Origin: Burkholderiaceae bacterium
Lineage (GTDB): Bacteria > Pseudomonadota > Gammaproteobacteria > Burkholderiales > Burkholderiaceae_E
Length of the DNA stretch: 64,000 nucleotides
Assembly: GCA_023954015.1 (NCBI GenBank)
Contig: JAMLIS010000016.1
Coordinates: 1 to 64,000, forward strand
Direction of reading: 5' to 3'
A program made the position numbers and the translations under genes. Under the pieces are notes generated by a model that worked only from the letters and a program-made list of their open reading frames with translations, was not told the origin of the DNA and did no database searches. Below, piece by piece: positions 52,510 to 59,402 of this stretch (positions are counted from its first letter, which is position 1; the number at the start of each line of letters is the position of its first letter).

Positions 52510-53066
52510 CGGGCGGGCTGCAGCGATTCGGGCAACGCGTCGATTATAGGAGCGACGAGCTCTTCCACCGGCTGGTGCACGCTCGTGATCGTGCAATGCG
52601 CGACCGACTCGTACAGCGGCTCGCGCTGCGCGAGCAACTGCGCGATGCGCTCGCGCGGGTTCTCCGTGCGCAGCAAGGGTCGCGTGCGATCGCGCCGCAG
52701 CCGTTGCCACAGGTCGGGCGCCGCCGCCTTCAGGTAGATGACCCAGCCGCGCTCGTGCAGCAGGCGCCGGTTCTCCTCGGCGAGCACCACGCCGCCGCCG
52801 GTGGCCAGCACGATGTCGGGCAGCGCGAGCAACTCGCCGAGCAGCGCGCGCTCGCGCCGACGAAAGCCTTCCTCGCCTTCGAGCTCGAAGATCGTCGCGA
52901 TCGGCACGCCGCAACGCTGCTCGAGTTCGCGATCGGCGTCGACGAAGCGCCGGCCCAGCCGGGCGGCAAGGCGCCGCCCCACCGTCGTCTTGCCGGCGCC
53001 CATCATGCCGACCAGGACCAGCGGTCGACTGTCGACAGATGCGGGAGTCGTGGGGGATTCGTTCAT
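52506..53066 (-). CDS. aroK: Shikimate kinase
   Basis: 186 aa. Walker A VGMMGAGKTTVGRRLA, shikimate-binding DADRELEQRCG and LATGGGVVLAEENR, LID RPLLRTENPRERIAQL. Phosphorylates shikimate in aromatic amino-acid synthesis. Coupled to aroB. The first 14 residues precede the fold. Confidence 0.96.
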   Translation of the reverse strand: MNESPTTPASVDSRPLVLVGMMGAGKTTVGRRLAARLGRRFVDADRELEQRCGVPIATIFELEGEEGFRRRERALLGELLALPDIVLATGGGVVLAEENRRLLHERGWVIYLKAAAPDLWQRLRRDRTRPLLRTENPRERIAQLLAQREPLYESVAHCTITSVHQPVEELVAPIIDALPESLQPAR

Positions 53067-53345
53067 CCGGACGGGCGGTTGACGACGCTCGGTGGGAGCA
53101 GGTGCCCGAACAGGTTACCGGATCGGGATGCGCCCGGCGTATGACGGATACGGTCGGCGGCCATCCGCCGGAACGCTGCTACGGGCAGGCGGGGCTCGGG
53201 GCAGGTGGCGTTCCAGCCAGGCAACGCCTCCAAGCAGGCAACGCTCCGCGCGGGCGACGCCCCAGCCAGGCACCGCTGCGCACGTGCGACGCTCCGCGCG
53301 GGCAACGTTCGGGCAGGCAACCGCTCCACCCGCGCCGACCGAAGG

Positions 53346-53498
53346 TGCCGAAATCCGGGACATTCTCGCAACGTTGGCGGGCCCGCGAACCGAAACTCCC
53401 GAATAACGGGACTATTTGGCACTCATGACGTTCGCGTGAACCGGATCTCCCGAAAAGCGGGACTTTCGCTGCCGCAACCGAAAAGACTCCGTGGCTCG
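53346..53498. repeat. Three diverged 51-bp tandem units
   Basis: Units start at 53346, 53397 and 53448, exactly 51 bp apart, each opening with a small palindrome of the CCCGAATAACGGGAC type. On the minus strand one frame reads a 17-residue repeat of the form VPLFGxFGSR. Because 51 is a multiple of three the repeat is frame-neutral, but no start, ribosome site or conserved domain supports translation. Confidence 0.7.
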
Positions 53499-53514
53499 AG
53501 CCGTTCCGATAGTC

Positions 53515-53728
53515 GGGCCGCCTTCGAGCAGGCCCGCGCGCCTCCACCGCAGCCTTGTCCACCTCTGGCGTGGCGCATGCAGACGCCGGCGGTGGGCAAG
53601 TCGTGTACGACGCGATGCGCGGGCCGCCTTCGAGCAGGCCCGCGCGCCTCCACCGCAGCCTTGATGTCCACGCCGGCGTGGCGCATGCCACGCAGACGCC
53701 GGCGGCGGCAAGTCGTGCACGACGCGTG
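53515..53728. repeat. 106-bp tandem duplication
   Basis: Copy 1 starts at 53515, copy 2 at 53621. The first 43 bp are identical; the rest differs by small indels and substitutions. Confidence 0.8.
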
Positions 53729-53870
53729 GGTCCGCGTCGAAGCCCGCGCTTCATAGCATCGAAAAATGGCCTTCCGGTCGTGTAATCCGTTCCCGCGCGA
53801 GAACGCTTCACCCGGAAGCGCAGGCGCACCCCGAAGTACCGGCCCCTCGGCAGCCCTCGTACGCCCCCTG

Positions 53871-53930
53871 GAACACCGCCACGCCCCCCGGAACACCGCC
53901 ATGCTCCCCGGAACACCGCCATGCCCCCCG
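53871..53930. repeat. 20-bp unit repeated three times
   Basis: GAACACCGCCAYGCYCCCCG at 53871, 53891 and 53911 with at most two differences between units. Confidence 0.85.
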
Positions 53931-53938
53931 AAACGACC

Positions 53939-53958
53939 GCGCGCCCCGAAGGGCGCGC
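53939..53958 (-). terminator. Hairpin with UUCG tetraloop downstream of pilQ
   Basis: GCGCGCCC and GGGCGCGC form a perfect 8-bp stem. On the minus strand the loop is TTCG closed by C-G, a very stable tetraloop, 37 bp after the pilQ stop. No long T-run follows, so it may act as a 3' stabiliser or a weak terminator. Confidence 0.55.
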
Positions 53959-53995
53959 GAGCAGGCCGGATGCGCGGACGCGCCGCGCCCGCCAC

Positions 53996-56164
53996 TCAGC
54001 GGGCCAGCGCCGTATCCGTGACCACCCGCGGCGTCAGGAACACGAGCAGCTCGGCGCGGTTGTTGGTGCGCGAGTTGTTCTTGAACGCGTGGCCGATCAC
54101 CGGGATGTCGCCCAGCAGCGGCACCTTGTTGACCTGGTTGCGCTCGAACTGCTCGTAGATTCCGCCAATGACGACGGTGCCGCCGTTCTCGACCAGCACC
54201 TGCGTCTGCACGCGCCGCGTGTCGATCGCGAAGCCGGCCGGCGTGAGGATGCCCACCGCGTCGCGGTTGACCTGCACTTCGAGGATCACGTTGCCCTCGG
54301 GCGTGATCTGCGGCGTTACTTCGAGTTTCAGGTTCGCTTTGCGGAACTGGATCGACGTGGCACCGCTCGAGGTCGCCTGCTGGTACGGCAGTTCCGTTCC
54401 CTGCTCGATCACCGCGGTGCCCTGGTCGGCGGTGAGCACGCGCGGGCTCGAGACGACCTTGCCGCGCTGGTCGGCTTCGAGCGCGGACAGCTCCAGGTTC
54501 AGGAAGCGGGTGAGGTCGGAGCTGAACAGGCTGACGGCGAAGGTCGCCGGGTCGGTGCCCGAGATCGCCGCCGCCGGCAGGTTGACGAAGTTGGTGTTCG
54601 GCAGCAGCGTGCCGCCCGAACCGGCTCCACCGGGCAACGGCGTCAGGTCGTGCACGCCCTGCAGGTTGCCCGAGACCGACGCGCGCCCGAGCGTGCTGCC
54701 GGCGCTGGCATTGATCCGGTTGAAGCCCAGCCGCACGCCGAGGTTGCGCGAGAAGCGGTCGTCGGCCTCGACGATGCGCGCTTCGATCAGTACCTGGCGC
54801 ACGGGGATGTCGATCTGCGCGATGACCTTGCGCACTTCTTCGAGGCGCGTCGGCGTGTCCTGGACGAACACCTTGTTGGTGCGCTGGTCGATGACGACGC
54901 TGCCGCGCTTGGAGAGCACGCGTTGCTTGTCGTCGGCGAGCAGCTTCTGCAGCGCTTCGGCCTTCTGGTAGTTGAGCTGGAAGGTTTCGGTGCGCAGCGG
55001 CTCGATGTCCGAGATCTGCGCGCGCGATTCGAGGTCGAGCTTCTCCTTGGCGGCGATCTCTTCGCGCGGCGCGACCATGATCACGTTGCCGTTCTTGCGC
55101 ATGTCCAGGCCCTTGGAGTCCAGGATGATCGCAAGGGCCTGGTCCCAGGGAACGTCCTTCAGGCGCAGGGTCAGGCTGCCCTGCACGGAATCGCTGGTGA
55201 CGATGTTCAGGTTGGTGAAGTCGGCGATGACCTGCAGCAGCGCGCGCACGTCGACGTTCTGGAAGTTCAGCGACAGCCGCTCGCCCTTGTAGCCGGGCTG
55301 CGTGCCGGCGACGAGCCGGTTCGGGTCCTCGCGCACGGGCTTGACCTCGACGACGAACTGCGTGTCGCTCTGGTACGCGTTGTGTTCCCACTGACCCTGC
55401 GGTTCGATGACGAGTCGCGTGTTCTCGCCCTGCTGGAACGCACGCACCGTGCGCACCGGCGTGCCGAAGTCGCTCACGTCCAGGCGACGGCGAAGGTTCT
55501 CGGGCAGCTTCGTGCCGATGAAGTCGACGACGACGCTCTGGCCCTGCTGGCGGATGTCGACGCCTACGCCGGGATCGGACAGGTCGACGACGACGCGCCC
55601 TTCGCCTTCCTTGCCGCGCCGGAAGTCGATGTCGCGCAGCGCGTGTTCGCGCTGCGTGTCGTCGGGCTTCGCGAAGCTGTAGGTCGTCGCGGGCTGCGCG
55701 GTCGCGGCCGCCGACGGCGCGGGCTCGAGCGCGACGACGATCGAGTTCGCGTCGATCGAGGTCTGGTAACTCATCGGGCGCTTCAGGTTCAGGACGACGC
55801 GCGAGCGCTCGCCCGACTGCACGATCGCGACGCTGCGCACGTCGCCCTGCGGCAACTCGATGCTGTTGTGTCCCGAGACGTTGGCCGTGTCGACGAAATC
55901 GAAGGCGACGCGCGGCGGGTTCGACACCGAGAAGCCCACCGGTGCGACGGTGGGGGCGTTCTTCAGCTGGATGCGCAGCCACGTCGTGCTGCCCTGCTGC
56001 ACGCTGCTGACCGACTCGATCGCGTTGGCCTGCGCACGGGCGGGGCCCGACGCGAGGCCGCCCGCGACGAAGGCGGTCGCGATGCATGCGACGCCGACTG
56101 CGCGAGCGGCGGTCGCGCCGATCGCGCGCAGTGCCGTGCCGATGCTGCCGAACAACGCTTTCAT
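53996..56164 (-). CDS. pilQ: Type IV pilus secretin PilQ
   Basis: 722 aa. A signal peptide ends near PARAQA, then AMIN domains (for example PPRVAFDFVDTANVSG), the N0/N1 region around LSLNFQNVDVRALLQVIADF, and the secretin core ending VPLLGDIPVIGHAFKNNSRT and RAELLVFLTPRVV. It forms the outer-membrane pore for the pilus. It overlaps pilP (ATGA) and ends the operon. Confidence 0.96.
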   Translation of the reverse strand: MKALFGSIGTALRAIGATAARAVGVACIATAFVAGGLASGPARAQANAIESVSSVQQGSTTWLRIQLKNAPTVAPVGFSVSNPPRVAFDFVDTANVSGHNSIELPQGDVRSVAIVQSGERSRVVLNLKRPMSYQTSIDANSIVVALEPAPSAAATAQPATTYSFAKPDDTQREHALRDIDFRRGKEGEGRVVVDLSDPGVGVDIRQQGQSVVVDFIGTKLPENLRRRLDVSDFGTPVRTVRAFQQGENTRLVIEPQGQWEHNAYQSDTQFVVEVKPVREDPNRLVAGTQPGYKGERLSLNFQNVDVRALLQVIADFTNLNIVTSDSVQGSLTLRLKDVPWDQALAIILDSKGLDMRKNGNVIMVAPREEIAAKEKLDLESRAQISDIEPLRTETFQLNYQKAEALQKLLADDKQRVLSKRGSVVIDQRTNKVFVQDTPTRLEEVRKVIAQIDIPVRQVLIEARIVEADDRFSRNLGVRLGFNRINASAGSTLGRASVSGNLQGVHDLTPLPGGAGSGGTLLPNTNFVNLPAAAISGTDPATFAVSLFSSDLTRFLNLELSALEADQRGKVVSSPRVLTADQGTAVIEQGTELPYQQATSSGATSIQFRKANLKLEVTPQITPEGNVILEVQVNRDAVGILTPAGFAIDTRRVQTQVLVENGGTVVIGGIYEQFERNQVNKVPLLGDIPVIGHAFKNNSRTNNRAELLVFLTPRVVTDTALAR

Positions 56165-56712
56165 TGACCGCTCCCGTCCTGGATCTGCAGTGTCGTCTCG
56201 CGTTCGACCCAGTCGCCTACGGCGTCCTGGACCAGTTCCTTCAACCTGACCTCGGTGTCGCTGATGCGCGTGATCATCCCGAAGTTCTGTCCCGCGTAGT
56301 TGCCTACGCGCGCCTGGTAGACGAGGCTTTCGGCCTGCAGCAGGGCGTAGTTGCCTTTGCGGTTCGCCAGGTGCCCGACCATGCGGATCGCGTCGAGCGG
56401 ATAGCTTTCGAGCGCCTCGCGCGGGCGGTTCGTGTCCGGCTTCAGGCCGCCGCGCGGCGCATCGGGCCCGGTCGCGCCCACGGCACCGCCGAGCTTGGCG
56501 ATCGAGAACGGGTCGACCTGGCCTTCGTTGTCGTAGCGGTAGGGCTCGAAGCGGCGCGGCTCCGCGATCGTCTGGTGGATCGGCTGCACGCCGGCGCGTA
56601 CCGACTCCATCCACTCGCGCAGCTCGGCCTGGTCGTCGCCGCAGCCGGCGAGCAGCGTTGTCGCCGCCACCGCGCCGAGCGCGGCGAGAAGCGTCTTCGT
56701 GTTCGTTCGCAT
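56161..56712 (-). CDS. pilP: Type IV pilus lipoprotein PilP
   Basis: 183 aa. Lipobox LLAGC near residue 24. The C-terminal beta domain contains RMVGHLANRKGNYALLQ and VGNYAGQNFGMI. It links the PilMNO inner-membrane platform to PilQ. Overlaps pilO by one base (TGATG). Confidence 0.94.
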   Translation of the reverse strand: MRTNTKTLLAALGAVAATTLLAGCGDDQAELREWMESVRAGVQPIHQTIAEPRRFEPYRYDNEGQVDPFSIAKLGGAVGATGPDAPRGGLKPDTNRPREALESYPLDAIRMVGHLANRKGNYALLQAESLVYQARVGNYAGQNFGMITRISDTEVRLKELVQDAVGDWVERETTLQIQDGSGQ

Positions 56713-57401
56713 CACTTCTTCTTCGCCTCCGCTTGGGCCGCCTTGCGCCGCTGCTCGGCGATCTCCTCGGGATCGAGATAGCGGAAAGTCTTCGCGATCG
56801 CCTCCATCGACAGGTTGCCCGACGCGGCCGCCGCCTCGCTCGTGCGCTCGGCCGGCAGCGCGATCTGCAGGTTGTTCAGCGTGACGATGCGCGCGAGGTT
56901 GGCGATCTCGCTGGTGAAGGCGCCGAAGGCGTGGTAGGTGCCGGTGACGCGGATCGCGATCGGCAGCTCGGCGTAGTAGTCGCGCACGACGACCTGCCCG
57001 GGCTTGAACAGCTCGAACTGCAGCCCGCGGCCGACGCCGGCCTGGTTGATGTCGGAAAGCAGCGCGTCCATCTCGGCCTTGCTCGGCAGCTGCTTCTCGA
57101 GCGCGCTGACGTACTGCATCACCTGTTCCTTCTGCTCGCGCAGCGCCTCCAGGTTCACCGCCTGGCGTGTCTTGTCGGCGAACTCCTGCTTGAGCTGATG
57201 CTCCTCGGCGATGCGGACGTCCAGGTCCTCGAGCTGGCCGCGCCAGTAGCCGGCCCACGCCGCGGCGCCGAGCGCCACGACGATCGCGGCCAGCAGCGCG
57301 ATGCGAGGAACGAGCGGCCACAGCCCGGGATGACGGCCCTGCAGCCCCTGGAACTGCGCGGTGATCGCGGAAAGGTCGATCGAAGGATTGAAGCCGGCCA
57401 T
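56712..57401 (-). CDS. pilO: Type IV pilus alignment protein PilO
   Basis: 229 aa. One membrane helix (IALLAAIVVALGAAAWAGYW), a coiled coil, then a ferredoxin-like domain with ELPIAIRVTGTYHAFGAFTS. The C-terminal tail is Lys/Ala-rich (KAAQAEAKKK). Pairs with PilN in the inner membrane. 5 bp after pilN. Confidence 0.94.
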   Translation of the reverse strand: MAGFNPSIDLSAITAQFQGLQGRHPGLWPLVPRIALLAAIVVALGAAAWAGYWRGQLEDLDVRIAEEHQLKQEFADKTRQAVNLEALREQKEQVMQYVSALEKQLPSKAEMDALLSDINQAGVGRGLQFELFKPGQVVVRDYYAELPIAIRVTGTYHAFGAFTSEIANLARIVTLNNLQIALPAERTSEAAAASGNLSMEAIAKTFRYLDPEEIAEQRRKAAQAEAKKK

Positions 57402-57406
57402 CGTGC

Positions 57407-58048
57407 TCACCTCGCGGCTTTGACCGCCACCGTCGCGCCGGCGACCTTCACCGGCTGACCGGCGCCGTTGGCGTCGTTGGTGCGCACCAGCGCGTTCAGC
57501 GAGAACTCGAAGAGACGGCGCGAAGTCTCCTTCGCGTTCGCCTTCGCGTCGCCCAGTTGCACCGCCTTGATCTCGACGAGCTCCGGGCGCTCGAGCCACG
57601 GCGTGTTGTTCGCCAGGTTGCGCAGCAGGTCGGAGACGCGCTCGTTCGACTGCGCGTAACCGACCAGCGTCACCTTGCGCTCGTCCTGCCGCATCGACTT
57701 CAGGTACAGGCCTTCGGGCACGTGCTTGACCAGTTCGTCCATCAGGTGGACCGGGATCGTGCGGTTCGTCTGCAGGCTCTCGACGGCTGCCTGGCGGGCG
57801 CGCAACGATTCGATCTCCGCGCGCAGCGTCGCGATCTCCTTGATCTGCGTGTCGAGCTTCGCGTTCTCCGCACGGATGAACTCGTTGCGCGCGCGCTGCT
57901 CGTCGATGCGGCTGTCGATGGCCAGCGCCACCAGCACGCAGCCCACGCCGGCGAGGATCGCCGTGAGCAGGCCGGCCATGACGAAGTCCTTCTTGCGCCG
58001 CTCGCGGCGCATCTCCCGGTGCGGGAGTAGGTTGATGCGCGGAATCAT
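57407..58048 (-). CDS. pilN: Type IV pilus assembly protein PilN
   Basis: 213 aa. The N-terminal PilM-binding motif PRINLLPHRE is intact, followed by a membrane helix (MAGLLTAILAGVGCVLVALA), a coiled coil and a periplasmic domain with TLVGYAQSNERVSDLLRNL. Start overlaps pilM (ATGA). Confidence 0.94.
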   Translation of the reverse strand: MIPRINLLPHREMRRERRKKDFVMAGLLTAILAGVGCVLVALAIDSRIDEQRARNEFIRAENAKLDTQIKEIATLRAEIESLRARQAAVESLQTNRTIPVHLMDELVKHVPEGLYLKSMRQDERKVTLVGYAQSNERVSDLLRNLANNTPWLERPELVEIKAVQLGDAKANAKETSRRLFEFSLNALVRTNDANGAGQPVKVAGATVAVKAAR

Positions 58049-59127
58049 GCGTCGAATCTCCGCATGGCGAGCCCGGCGGCGACGAGCAACGCAGGCGCGT
58101 CGGCGCGCAGCTGCCGTTCGCGCACGGCCTCGGACACTTCCATTCCCTGGAAGGGGCTGAGGATCTCGGTGGGCACCTGCGTGCGCTGCATCACCGCGTC
58201 GGCCAGGCCCGGAACGACCGAGGAGCCGCCGGCCAGGTAGATCTGGTCGACGCGCGTGTACGGCGTCGACGTGAAGAAGAACTGCAGTGCGCGAGCGATG
58301 TCGGTGGCGCCCTGCTCGACGAAGGGCTGCACCAGGTCGCGCTCGTAGTTGTCGGGCAGGTCGCCGGTACGCTTCTTCAGCTCCGCCTCTTCGGGGGTGA
58401 GCCCGTACAGTCGCACGAGGTCCTGCGTGAGCTGCTGGCCGCCGAAGGTCTGCTCGCGTTCGAAGACGGTCTGCTCGTTGAGCACGACGGCCAGCGAGGT
58501 CGTCGTCTGCCCGATCGAGAACACCGCGATGATCTGGCCCTGCCCGTTGTTCGGCAGGAAGCGCGTCACGTGATCGACCGCCGAGCGAAGCGCGTAGCTC
58601 TCGACGTCGACGACGACCGGATGCAGCCCCGACATCTCGGCGACGGCGACGCGATCGTCGACCTTCTCCTTGCGCGAGGCAGCCAGCAGGACCTCGATCT
58701 CGTCCTCGGACCCCTTCGCCGGCCCGAGCAGCTGGAAGTCGAGATTCACTTCCTCGATCGGGAACGGGATGTACTGGCTCGCCTCGGTCTCGACCTGGAT
58801 CTCGTAATCCTCTTCGCGCAGGCCTGCGGGAACGAGGATCTTCTTCGTGATCACCGAGCCCGCCGGCAGCGCGAGCGCGGCTTCGCGTGCACGGGTATTG
58901 CACTTGCGCAGCGCGCGCGTCAGCGCTTCGGCGACCGCCTCCGGCTTCTCGATGTTGCCGTCGACGATCGCGCCTCGCTCGATCGGCTCGATGGCATAGC
59001 GCTCGAGGCGCATCGGCGTGCGCTGGCCCTTCGCGAGTTCGACGACCTTCACGCTGGAGGCGCTCAGGTCGATGCCCACCAGCGGCGGAGCCGTTCGGCG
59101 GAACAGACTGGCAAGTGCTATCGCCAT
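58045..59127 (-). CDS. pilM: Type IV pilus actin-like ATPase PilM
   Basis: 360 aa. Actin-fold motifs VGIDLSASSVKVVEL, VFSIGQTTTSLAVVLN and IYLAGGSSVVPGLADAV. It binds the PilN tail on the cytoplasmic face. ATG 59127 is the operon start; 19 bp upstream is a terminator-like hairpin. Confidence 0.95.
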   Translation of the reverse strand: MAIALASLFRRTAPPLVGIDLSASSVKVVELAKGQRTPMRLERYAIEPIERGAIVDGNIEKPEAVAEALTRALRKCNTRAREAALALPAGSVITKKILVPAGLREEDYEIQVETEASQYIPFPIEEVNLDFQLLGPAKGSEDEIEVLLAASRKEKVDDRVAVAEMSGLHPVVVDVESYALRSAVDHVTRFLPNNGQGQIIAVFSIGQTTTSLAVVLNEQTVFEREQTFGGQQLTQDLVRLYGLTPEEAELKKRTGDLPDNYERDLVQPFVEQGATDIARALQFFFTSTPYTRVDQIYLAGGSSVVPGLADAVMQRTQVPTEILSPFQGMEVSEAVRERQLRADAPALLVAAGLAMRRFDA

Positions 59128-59145
59128 CAGGGATCCCGACTGAAA

Positions 59146-59168
59146 AAGTCCCTTAAACTTAAGGACTT
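59146..59168 (-). promoter_or_regulatory. Terminator-like hairpin in the pilM leader (possible attenuator)
   Basis: On the minus strand AAGTCCTTAA and TTAAGGGACTT pair with one bulged G, followed directly by TTTTT. It sits between the putative promoter and the pilM ATG. It could be a leader attenuator or an operator. Confidence 0.45.
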
Positions 59169-59195
59169 GCGTTCGCTTTTTAATGTCCGCCCGAG

Positions 59196-59225
59196 ATGCT
59201 AGCGACGAGCTCGATTTACTGTAAA
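59196..59225 (-). promoter_or_regulatory. Putative sigma-70 promoter of pilMNOPQ
   Basis: On the minus strand TTTACA (59225-59220) and TAGCAT (59201-59196) are spaced by 18 bp. The predicted transcript would begin about 60 bp upstream of pilM and include the hairpin. Confidence 0.35.
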
Positions 59226-59363
59226 GCGTTTTGTGCGGGAGTTCGCATGGCGTCGCGACCATCGGTCGTACGCCACCGACCACTGGGCTGCACTGCTGCA
59301 ACGGTGCCGATCGACGGCAGTCCGCGGCGTTCGCGCGGCACACAACCCGCCGCCGGCGATCCG

Positions 59364-59371
59364 TATAAAAT
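59364..59371 (+). promoter_or_regulatory. Putative -10 box of ponA
   Basis: TATAAAAT in GC-rich surroundings, 31 bp before the ponA ATG. No clear -35 box. Confidence 0.4.
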
Positions 59372-59402
59372 CCGCAACAGTTTCAGCGGGGTACGCCCCT
59401 AA

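Larger units (their letters stand above)
53067..53995. repeat. 929-bp gene-free, repeat-rich gap between aroK and pilQ
   Basis: I see no convincing gene. Open frames exist in all phases but are Arg/Ala-rich and built from repeats. Contents from left: degenerate GCAGGCAACGCTCCGCGCGGG motifs (53210-53330), three 51-bp units (53346-53498), two 106-bp units (53515-53728), three 20-bp units (53871-53930) and a stable hairpin (53939-53958). The aroK promoter must lie here unless pilQ transcripts read through. Confidence 0.8.

Noticed and set aside
53179-53922. Open frames of up to 247 codons in the aroK-pilQ gap
   Set aside because: They are Arg/Ala/Gly-rich, consist largely of DNA repeats, overlap in several phases and lack ribosome sites or recognisable domains.
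53200-53960. CRISPR array
   Set aside because: Repeat units are directly abutting, of several unrelated lengths, diverged, and there are no unique spacers of uniform size or cas genes.
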